Origin: Alteromonadaceae bacterium XY-R5
Lineage (GTDB): Bacteria; Pseudomonadota; Gammaproteobacteria; Enterobacterales; Alteromonadaceae
Length of the DNA: 64,000 bases
Direction: 5' to 3'
Assembly (NCBI GenBank): GCA_001660395.1
Contig: LXWE01000002.1
Location: 682,001-746,000 of the forward strand
Below the pieces are notes generated by a model that saw only the letters and a list, made by a program, of their open reading frames with translations, was not told where the DNA came from and made no database searches. Position numbers and translations under genes: made by a program. This document shows, piece by piece, positions 54,961 to 64,000 of this stretch. Position 1 is the stretch's first letter; each line of letters begins with the position of its first letter.

Positions 54961-55979
54961 GCCAGTTCCAGCGGATGGATTGGCATTGGGATAAACAACA
55001 AACACAAATGACACAGGGCAATGAAAGGCCGCTGTATTTGTCCCTGTTTGATTAACGAATCGACTTTTGCTAACGCTATCTCAATGTCGCCTAACTGCTT
55101 TGGCGATAAGCGTTGTAACGCCTGTTGATAGAGGCCCTGACGATTGCCAAAAATACGATACTGCATCCACTTAATCGGCTGGCGCTGGGCCAGGTCAAAT
55201 TGGAGGTTGGTCAGGGTGTGCCATTCGCGTGTTAATGCCCATAAAACGATGTTTTCGGCAATCCCTTCGCTTTCGAGGCGATATAACATCTTCACTGCTT
55301 TTTGTGCATCACCGGCAAGCAATACATCAACGAGCTGAAATACATTGAAGCGAGACTGGTCGACAACGGCCTTTTCGACGTCAGCCTGACTCACTGACTG
55401 ATGAGGATAGAGCAGGGCCAGTTTTTCGATTTCTTGCTTTGCTGCGAGTAAATTACCTTCACTCAGGTCCGCCAGACTTTGAATGCCATTGGCATCAATA
55501 CGCACACCCAGTTGTTGTGCCTGTTGGGCAAGCCATTGATTGAGCTGACGGCCTTCCAGGGGATAACAAGGACAGTAAATACCCCGTTTTTCCAATGCTT
55601 TAAACCATTTTGAATTTTGAACGTCTTTGGCTGCTCTGGGACCGTGGAGCACTAACAGGGTATCTGGATCTGCTTGCGCTGCCAGATCGGTTAGCATTTG
55701 ACTCCCTTCACGCCCCGGTTTGGCTTCGGGGAGTTCCAGTTCGATGAGACGTCGACTGCTAAACAGTGACAGCGACTGGGCGGCATCTAACAGAGCTGAC
55801 CACTGGAACTGACCATCTGCTACCAGGGATTGACGTTCATCAAATCCCTGAGACTTTGCGACGTCCCTTAGCTGATTAATGATATCCAGCTTTTGTTGGG
55901 GTTCATCGCCAAACACCAAGTAAACCTGACTCAGCCCTTTCGCGAGATGTTCGGCAAAGCGGTTAGGGTAAATTTGCAT
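54957..55979 (-). CDS. holA: DNA polymerase III delta subunit
   Basis: A 340-residue clamp-loader subunit that opens the beta clamp. The N-terminal VYLVFGDEPQQKLDIINQLRD is typical (a non-functional P-loop-like region); SLFSSRRLIELELPEAKPG and the middle ALEKRGIYCPCYPLEGRQLNQWL follow, with the three-domain clamp-loader architecture. The beta-clamp-opening element is in the N-terminal domain. The gene lies between lptE and nadD with a 14-bp gap to lptE. Conserved synteny. Confidence 0.96.
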   Translation of the reverse strand: MQIYPNRFAEHLAKGLSQVYLVFGDEPQQKLDIINQLRDVAKSQGFDERQSLVADGQFQWSALLDAAQSLSLFSSRRLIELELPEAKPGREGSQMLTDLAAQADPDTLLVLHGPRAAKDVQNSKWFKALEKRGIYCPCYPLEGRQLNQWLAQQAQQLGVRIDANGIQSLADLSEGNLLAAKQEIEKLALLYPHQSVSQADVEKAVVDQSRFNVFQLVDVLLAGDAQKAVKMLYRLESEGIAENIVLWALTREWHTLTNLQFDLAQRQPIKWMQYRIFGNRQGLYQQALQRLSPKQLGDIEIALAKVDSLIKQGQIQRPFIALCHLCLLFIPMPIHPLELA

Positions 55980-55993
55980 GGGCGTAACTTGAA

Positions 55994-56524
55994 CTACTTT
56001 TTATTATCTGGATTGGTATGCGGGCTGGCAAGCTGACGCAGGATACGGTTGACGGCCAATTGACGCATTTCAGTCAGAATCAATTCAAGCTCTTTCGACT
56101 TTGCCAGTACAGCATCAGGGTCATCCTGATATTCTCGCATTACGACGAATTCTGCCTCGCGAGCCTTCTCGCCCGGTAATTGGGTGTAGTAGCTTACATG
56201 GTAAGATAATTCGTACTCAGCTACCTGACCAGTGCTAAAGACGGAAAGTAGTCGACGGTCCAGTTGATCCGGCATGACGTGCAGATATAGCACATCACCA
56301 GATGCATCGGTTTCAGAGGATTTATCTGCCACATTAATGTGATTGATTTGCAAACGTTCTTTAAGGGCTCGCTTCAGAAGTGAGTGATTCTGGGTACTGG
56401 TTAGCACAACCTTATTGATGCCATCCGGTAGCTGATAATCACCACGCAACGCAAAGCCGCAGCCGTTAAGCGCCACAAGGGCGCCTAACAGACCGCAACG
56501 AAGTAGGTGTTTAATCCCTTTCAT
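55994..56524 (-). CDS. lptE: LPS-assembly lipoprotein LptE
   Basis: A 176-residue lipoprotein with lipobox LNGC (Cys22) and the family start GCGFALRGDYQLP. LptE plugs the LptD barrel and helps insert lipopolysaccharide into the outer leaflet. The later segment ELSYHVSYYTQLPG and the C-terminal EMRQLAVNRILRQL helix are typical. The start at ATG 56524 lies directly after leuS with a two-base gap. Gene order leuS-lptE-holA is conserved in gammaproteobacteria. Confidence 0.96.
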   Translation of the reverse strand: MKGIKHLLRCGLLGALVALNGCGFALRGDYQLPDGINKVVLTSTQNHSLLKRALKERLQINHINVADKSSETDASGDVLYLHVMPDQLDRRLLSVFSTGQVAEYELSYHVSYYTQLPGEKAREAEFVVMREYQDDPDAVLAKSKELELILTEMRQLAVNRILRQLASPHTNPDNKK

Positions 56525-56526
56525 CG

Positions 56527-59178
<2,652 letters not shown>

Positions 59179-59326
59179 TTAGCAATCCATAAGGTCACAA
59201 TAGTCAGGCAGGTATTTGTGCAGCAGGTTTGCTGATAATTTAGGCATATGAAAGGCCTTAATTTTCTGTGTGACTATAATTTAAACGATAGCAGGGCGTA
59301 GTTGTTCGAACCAGTCAGGAGTAATG

Positions 59327-59815
59327 ATGGGTAAATCTCGACATGATTATCAGGCAATCCTGGGCCAGATTCAGGCATGGATCGAAGCATCAGTGCATCA
59401 GGATGTGTTGGATTTAATGGATGTGGTTGAAAAGGGTAAAGCGTACATTCGTGCCGCAACGGATTTAGGCAAAGATGAAATGCTGCAGTTCGAACGCTTT
59501 TTAATGCGGGATTTTCAAGCGGCCAGTCAACAGCTACAGCAGGATATGGATAATTCTCCCTGGTGGCAGGGGGCTAAATTTCGGCTGTGGCAAACTCTGG
59601 CGACATTGTCAGATAAGAACCAGTTAGCACTGTTTGAAATGCAGCAAGATCTCACGCATAACGGTATTTATAAGGCCGGCGAACTTATCGCCTTGGGGCG
59701 ATTAAATTGCACCCTGTGCGGTCATATTCATGATGTGACCTTTGTTGAGACGATAGCGCCTTGCATGCAGTGCGGAGGAACGGACTTTGTGCGTATCGAT
59801 AATCCAGAAACCTGA
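59327..59815 (+). CDS. ybeL: Zinc-ribbon protein YbeL
   Basis: A 162-residue cytoplasmic protein of the DUF1451 family. An N-terminal helical region (about 1-110) is followed by a four-cysteine zinc ribbon, CTLCGHIHDV and CMQCGGTDF. Function unknown; conserved beside leuS in enterics, here divergent by about 200 bp. Two ATG codons occur in tandem at 59324 and 59327; the second has AGGAG at a better spacing, so it is chosen. It carries no signal peptide. Confidence 0.9.
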   Translation: MGKSRHDYQAILGQIQAWIEASVHQDVLDLMDVVEKGKAYIRAATDLGKDEMLQFERFLMRDFQAASQQLQQDMDNSPWWQGAKFRLWQTLATLSDKNQLALFEMQQDLTHNGIYKAGELIALGRLNCTLCGHIHDVTFVETIAPCMQCGGTDFVRIDNPET

Positions 59816-60095
59816 TAACTGGTGAGCTTATTCGATAAACCAGCCTGCATTCGGATGCGATGGCTAGCACTTTCATTTTAACAACAGCCAGACACAGCTC
59901 TTGCGTAATTTCGGTTTACATCATATTAATTAACCTCATAATAGGCCCTATGCACGGTCGCCAGACCGGACGCCGGTTTTATCGGTCATTTGATGCGTAA
60001 TCAGGGAGAGAAAGCGAGAAAATGCACAATATTTTCATCAAGCTTTCCTGAGATTTACTTCCTGCACTAATTGATAAAAATCAGAAAAGAATTCC
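59816..60095. other. 280-bp intergenic region upstream of the Lon-family gene
   Basis: AT-rich in its second half, with no gene. A GC-rich patch GCCAGACCGGACGCCGG lies in the middle. No clear promoter or heat-shock element. Confidence 0.3.
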
Positions 60096-62483
60096 ATGCA
60101 AAAACAATTTGCACTGACGGTGCAACAACTTTCCGCCAAGCCTAGTCGTCGTATCATCAATCAGGTGCTTAAAGATGACAATTCTCCGTTAGCCAGTTTC
60201 GTTGGTCAGGACCGCGCCAGAGAAGCGTTAGATTTTGGTCTGGGTATTGAGGCAAAAGGCTATAACCTGTATGTCATGGGTGAACAGGCTACAGGGCGTT
60301 TTACGCTGGTAAAAGATTATATCTCCCGCCATGTGGCCAAGCGCAAAACACCAGATGACTGGTGCTATATCAATAATTTCGATGAAGAACGCGAACCTTT
60401 TTTATTGCGCCTTGCACCCGGAGAAAGTAAACATCTGAATAAAGATGTCAGCAGTTTACTCGACGAAATTCTGGATACCTTTCCGGCCGCTTTTGATAAC
60501 CCGGGGTATCAAAGGCGCAAAGCGGCAATCAGCAGAGAGTTTGACCGCCGTTATCAAACGGCCATTGATCAGGTCGAAAAGATTGCCCAAAGCAAAAAGG
60601 TGGCATTATATGAAGATAATGGTGCCATTAGCTTTTCGCCAATTGTCAAAGGTGAGCCAATTACCGATGCAGAGTTTGCCAAACTTAGCGACGACCAGCG
60701 CCAGCACTTCTACAGTCTGATCAATGATCTGGAAACACATTTAGCCGAAGCTTTGATCGAACTGCCGCAATGGAAACGCCAGTCATCTGAAAAACTGCGC
60801 CAGTTAAAACAGGAAACTGTCGAGCAGGGAATTCGCCCGTTACTGAAAGAACTCGAGCATAAGTATGCCGGTGACTTAGGGGTACTTAAATTTCTACGTC
60901 AGTTAAAGCCGCATTTAATTGATACTGTGGTCGAGGAGTTGGCGCAAGACAGCAAAGACGACAAACAGGAAGATTACGACAAGCGCACACTGCTGGAAGA
61001 AACGTATCTTCCCAATGTTCTGGTTGCCCACGAATTAGCTGCGGGTGCACCTGTTGTATATGAACCGAATCCCACCCATCAGAACTTGTTTGGCCGTATT
61101 GAGTATTCAAACCTTTCCGGCGCGGTATTTACCAACTATCGCATGATTCGCCCAGGCGCATTGCATCGTGCCAATGGCGGCTATCTGTTGCTGGATATGG
61201 ACAAAGTGATTCAGCAACCTTATGTGTGGGAAAGTCTCAAGCTGGTGCTTAAGTCCAGCGAATTGAAAATGGATTTACCCCAGCATGATGTGGGTATGGT
61301 GAACTCGATTATGCTGTCACCACAACAAATGCCGGTGAATGTTAAGGTGGTCTTACTGGGTTCTAGAGAGTTGTATTACAGCCTGCAGGACTACGATGAA
61401 GAGTTTTACGAACTGTTTCGGGTGTTGGTAGATTTTGACCATGAAATCCCCTTAACCAACGACCATTTGCGCGATTTTGTTAGTCGTATTAAAGGCCATA
61501 TTCAGCAAGTGGGATTACCGCCAATTGAGCCGAAAGCCATGTATCGTCTGGTGGAATACAGTCTGCGTCTGGCGGAACATCAGCAGAGTTTGTCGGCACG
61601 TTTTGCCGACGTACTTGAACTGCTGAATGAAGCAATGTTTTTTGCCTCGCAGCAATTCAGTCAGGAATTGAAGTTACAGCATCTGGAGCAAGCTCTGGAA
61701 GCGAAAACCCGTCGTTCCGGGCGAGTGAGTCAGGCGTTGCTTGATGATATTAAGCAAGGGCAAATCCTGATCACTACCGAAGGAGTGGCGGTCGGTAAAG
61801 TGAACGGTCTGACCGTGTTAGAAGTGGGCGATAGTGTATTTGGCACGCCTGCACGTATTAGCTCCACTGTGTATGCTGGCGCCAATGGCGTCGTTGACAT
61901 TGAACGCGAAGTAGAACTGGGACAGTCAATTCACTCAAAAGGGGTGATGTTGTTAAATGGTTACCTTGGCTACAAATATGCTCAGGAATTTCCGCTTACC
62001 CTGTCAGCGAATATCGCGCTTGAACAGTCTTATGGGCATATCGATGGCGATAGCGCATCGTTAGGTGAATTGGTTGCGCTTATTTCGGCACTGACGGGAG
62101 TACCCGTATCTCAGTCACTTGCGATTACCGGCTCTATCAACCAGTACGGCCAGGTTCAGTCTGTCGGCGGGGTAAATGAAAAAATCGAAGGGTTCTTCAA
62201 AGTTTGTCAGCATCGTGGATTAAACGGTGAACAAGGGGTAGTGATCCCTAAGTCAAACCAAATTAATCTAATGCTCGATAAAGAGGTCATCAGTGCAGTA
62301 AAAGAAGGCAAATTTCATATTTACGCAGTGGACACCGTTGATGAAGCGTTAACCCTGTTAATGGGGAAAGATGCCGGAGAACTGAACGTCAAAGGGCGTT
62401 ATCCAAAAGGATCGATTAATTATCTGGCAGTTAAACGGCTTTATCAGATTTCCACTATTGTCAATGGCGCGGATGAAGAGTAA
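60096..62483 (+). CDS. Lon-family (LonB-like/YcbZ) ATP-dependent protease
   Basis: A 795-residue cytoplasmic protein of the AAA_32/Lon-protease type. The N-terminal FVGQDRAREALDFGLGIEAKGYNLYVMGEQATGR carries a modified Walker A (GEQATGRFT, with Arg68 in place of the usual Lys). A long middle region includes coiled-coil-like helices, and the C-terminal Lon protease domain has the Ser-Lys dyad Ser653 (GDSASLG) and Lys696 (GGVNEKIEG), both intact. Relatives such as E. coli YcbZ have poorly known substrates. It is alone in its transcription unit as far as seen, with OsmC-like and slyD genes downstream on the same strand. Confidence 0.9.
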   Translation: MQKQFALTVQQLSAKPSRRIINQVLKDDNSPLASFVGQDRAREALDFGLGIEAKGYNLYVMGEQATGRFTLVKDYISRHVAKRKTPDDWCYINNFDEEREPFLLRLAPGESKHLNKDVSSLLDEILDTFPAAFDNPGYQRRKAAISREFDRRYQTAIDQVEKIAQSKKVALYEDNGAISFSPIVKGEPITDAEFAKLSDDQRQHFYSLINDLETHLAEALIELPQWKRQSSEKLRQLKQETVEQGIRPLLKELEHKYAGDLGVLKFLRQLKPHLIDTVVEELAQDSKDDKQEDYDKRTLLEETYLPNVLVAHELAAGAPVVYEPNPTHQNLFGRIEYSNLSGAVFTNYRMIRPGALHRANGGYLLLDMDKVIQQPYVWESLKLVLKSSELKMDLPQHDVGMVNSIMLSPQQMPVNVKVVLLGSRELYYSLQDYDEEFYELFRVLVDFDHEIPLTNDHLRDFVSRIKGHIQQVGLPPIEPKAMYRLVEYSLRLAEHQQSLSARFADVLELLNEAMFFASQQFSQELKLQHLEQALEAKTRRSGRVSQALLDDIKQGQILITTEGVAVGKVNGLTVLEVGDSVFGTPARISSTVYAGANGVVDIEREVELGQSIHSKGVMLLNGYLGYKYAQEFPLTLSANIALEQSYGHIDGDSASLGELVALISALTGVPVSQSLAITGSINQYGQVQSVGGVNEKIEGFFKVCQHRGLNGEQGVVIPKSNQINLMLDKEVISAVKEGKFHIYAVDTVDEALTLLMGKDAGELNVKGRYPKGSINYLAVKRLYQISTIVNGADEE

Positions 62484-62522
62484 CGTGCCGCTAAAATTTG
62501 AATGCTATCTACTGAGGTTGAG

Positions 62523-62930
62523 ATGCAAGCAAGCGTAAAATGGAAAGAAAATCTAACGTTGGAAGGCACGTCCGAGACTGGGCATACCCTGACAATGGAT
62601 GGATGTGGTGGCCAAAACGGCCCGACACCAATGGAATTGGTTTTGCTGGCTGCCGGTGGTTGCAGCAGTATTGATGTTGTTTCTATTCTGGAAAAGGCGC
62701 GTCAGGACGTGACGGATTGCCAGGTTAAAATAGATGCCGACAGAGCGGAAACTACCCCCAGAGTATTTACCCGAATCCATCTGCATTTTGAAGTGACAGG
62801 CAAGGGACTGAGTGAAAAGCATGTGCAGCGCGCAGTGGATTTGTCGATGGAAAAATATTGTTCTGTGTCATTGATGCTGGGCAAACACTGCCCGATTGAA
62901 CACAGTTACAGCGTGATCGAAGCCGCCTAA
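62523..62930 (+). CDS. OsmC-family peroxidase-like protein
   Basis: A 135-residue OsmC/Ohr-family protein (YhfA-type). The first reactive Cys is in LLAAGGCSSIDVVSIL and the second in EKYCSVSLM; such cysteine pairs reduce organic hydroperoxides. The start at ATG 62523 is chosen because GAGGTTGAG lies just upstream; the frame to 62502 is less likely. The neighbours are a Lon-type protease and SlyD, so a general stress role is plausible but unproven. It is only 39 nt after the protease gene and probably cotranscribed with it. Confidence 0.88.
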   Translation: MQASVKWKENLTLEGTSETGHTLTMDGCGGQNGPTPMELVLLAAGGCSSIDVVSILEKARQDVTDCQVKIDADRAETTPRVFTRIHLHFEVTGKGLSEKHVQRAVDLSMEKYCSVSLMLGKHCPIEHSYSVIEAA

Positions 62931-62963
62931 GGCGGTCATTCTAAGATAAGTAAGAGCTAAATT

Positions 62964-63446
62964 ATGATTACTAAAGATAAAGTTGTGCAGATGTACTACA
63001 CCATCACTGATCTGGATGGTACGGAGTTAGATAGTAACAAAGGCGGTGAGCCAGTCGCCTATCTGCATGGCCATGATGGCATGATGCCAGGTATTGAAAA
63101 GTCATTAGAAGGCAAAGCCGCTGGCGATAGCTTCAGCGTCGAGCTTGCTGCCGCAGACACGTTTGGCGAAATTCAGGAAGGTGCTGAACAGCGCGTTTCC
63201 GTTAAGCACCTGATGGGCGCCAAAGTTTGGAAGCCTGGTATGGTTGCTGTCGTTAATACGGATCACGGTCAGCGTCAGGTTACGGTATTAAAAGTGGGTA
63301 AGTTTATGGCGACGGTCGATCTTAACCATCCATTTGCCGGTAAAACACTGAAGTTCGATTTTGAAGTGGTTGATGTACGTGATGCTACGGAAGAAGAGAT
63401 TTCCCACGGCCACGCTCATGGGCCAGGTGGTCACCACCATCATTAA
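62964..63446 (+). CDS. slyD: FKBP-type peptidyl-prolyl isomerase SlyD
   Basis: A 160-residue FKBP-type prolyl isomerase with inserted-in-flap chaperone domain (about 70-125). The FKBP part shows YTITDLDGTELDSNKGGEPVAYLHGHDGMMPGIEKSLEGK. The C-terminus is a short His-rich tail (HGHAHGPGGHHHH) that binds Ni(II), as in enteric SlyD, though shorter and without the many cysteines. SlyD assists protein folding and nickel insertion into hydrogenase. The ATG at 62964 is clear; the gene is followed by a strong terminator. Confidence 0.95.
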   Translation: MITKDKVVQMYYTITDLDGTELDSNKGGEPVAYLHGHDGMMPGIEKSLEGKAAGDSFSVELAAADTFGEIQEGAEQRVSVKHLMGAKVWKPGMVAVVNTDHGQRQVTVLKVGKFMATVDLNHPFAGKTLKFDFEVVDVRDATEEEISHGHAHGPGGHHHH

Positions 63447-63455
63447 GTTTTGAAT

Positions 63456-63484
63456 AAAAACACCGCCTTCAGGCGGTGTTTTTA
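63456..63484. terminator. Bidirectional terminator between slyD and the GGDEF gene
   Basis: AAAAACACCGCCT-TC-AGGCGGTGTTTTT is a symmetric hairpin. The TGA stop of the GGDEF gene lies inside the stem-loop, so the last codons of that gene are part of its terminator. Confidence 0.92.
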
Positions 63485-64000
63485 TTCATATCTGCGGTAA
63501 ATTCGGCAACTTGATTGCGGCCATCTTCTTTCGCTTTATATAGCGCCACATCCGCTTGTTTTAGCACGCCATCTAATTGAAAACGGCTGGTTGTGCTGCT
63601 GGTAACCCCAAAGCTGGCACTAATGCTGAAGTCATGACCACTTGCGCTGGTATTGATTTGAGTCAGGCCAACTCGGCATCGTTCTGCAATTTCCAGTGCT
63701 TTGGGTAACTCACAGCCGGCCAGTAAAATAGCAAATTCTTCACCGCCAATTCGAGCAACCAGGTCGTTATCTCGACAATGACGGCGGATTTCTGTTGCAA
63801 CCATCTTTAATACCCAGTCTCCTGTTGGGTGACCATAGTTGTCGTTAACCTGCTTGAAGCGATCGACATCCAGCAAAATCAGACACAGTGACCGACTATT
63901 CTGCTGGCAGTAACGTAGGGTATGCTTCGCCTGAAAATTAAAATGGTGACGATTGGCTAATTGCGTCAATTCATCTGTCTGCGCCTGTATTTCCAAACGT
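63469..64000 (-). CDS. GGDEF diguanylate cyclase (3' part only)
   Basis: The frame runs out of the window, so the N-terminal sensor part is not seen. What remains is a full GGDEF domain: TDELTQLANRHHF start, DVDRFKQVNDNYGH with the Mg-binding Asp, the RDND I-site (RxxD) five residues before GGEEF, and the AKEDGRNQV end. An active, feedback-inhibited c-di-GMP synthase is expected. Its stop codon lies in the terminator shared with slyD on the other strand. Confidence 0.92.
   Translation of the reverse strand, partial: RLEIQAQTDELTQLANRHHFNFQAKHTLRYCQQNSRSLCLILLDVDRFKQVNDNYGHPTGDWVLKMVATEIRRHCRDNDLVARIGGEEFAILLAGCELPKALEIAERCRVGLTQINTSASGHDFSISASFGVTSSTTSRFQLDGVLKQADVALYKAKEDGRNQVAEFTADMNKNTA

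Overview
The window looks like a chromosomal segment of a marine gammaproteobacterium of the order Alteromonadales (Alteromonas/Aestuariibacter-like). The reasons are the protein families present (Caulobacter-type TonB receptor beside a GH43 lipoprotein, SlyD, LolC, YebG), the near-enteric order of the leuS-to-lipA block, and several c-di-GMP proteins. This is inference from sequence alone. I see no tRNA, rRNA, CRISPR array, insertion sequence, integrase or phage gene, and base composition looks even throughout.

Layout. 1-4.8 kb: the 3' end of lolC, then a purine phosphoribosyltransferase, a HAD phosphatase, an exported nucleoside-phosphorylase-fold ('NUP') protein, the tRNA acp3U synthase TapT and a small outer-membrane protein. 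4.8-6.2 kb: soxR divergent from two VOC genes, with an almost canonical SoxR promoter between them. 6.2-12 kb: a bestrophin-like channel, an alpha/beta hydrolase, and a translationally coupled operon of CRY-DASH, a second photolyase-family protein and a 49-residue DUF2256 protein. 12-19 kb: a c-di-GMP-rich stretch (GGDEF, EAL-HDOD, PilZ) with a secreted nuclease and an M61 peptidase. 19-24.3 kb: a Mpo1-like membrane protein, a LytS/LytTR two-component pair, an EamA exporter and the argO/argP pair. 24.3-28.7 kb: an iron-siderophore locus (PepSY reductase-like protein, TonB receptor with a Fur-like box, AraC regulator). 28.8-34.9 kb: pfkA, a DUF6279 lipoprotein, EamA, a small orphan protein, a Na+/H+ antiporter, glutathione peroxidase and yebG with an SOS box. 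35-42.8 kb: a polysaccharide-type TonB receptor divergent from a 1111-residue GH43 arabinanase-like lipoprotein, then an orphan lipoprotein. 42.9-45 kb: a chemoreceptor. 45.2-59.8 kb: lipA-lipB-ybeD-dacA-rlpA-mltB-rodA-mrdA-rlmH-rsfS-nadD-holA-lptE-leuS on the minus strand, with ybeL divergent. 60-64 kb: a Lon-family protease, an OsmC-like protein, slyD and the 3' part of a GGDEF gene.

How genes work together. The minus-strand core block couples cell elongation (MrdA, RodA, MltB, RlpA, DacA), outer-membrane LPS insertion (LptE), replication (HolA), ribosome biogenesis (RlmH, RsfS), NAD synthesis and lipoylation. The iron locus has receptor, probable inner-membrane ferric-siderophore reductase and regulator. 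The CRY-DASH/photolyase/DUF2256 genes form one light-dependent repair or sensing unit.

The most interesting new signals are: (i) a recurring palindrome close to the RutR operator consensus (TTGACCA-NN-TGGTCAA) in front of the phosphoribosyltransferase, the NUP protein and the secreted nuclease, suggesting a nucleic-acid/purine scavenging regulon; (ii) the SoxR-controlled VOC pair with no soxS in sight; (iii) DUF2256 as a likely photolyase accessory; and (iv) the cluster of c-di-GMP proteins. Most of the rest is ordinary core genome.
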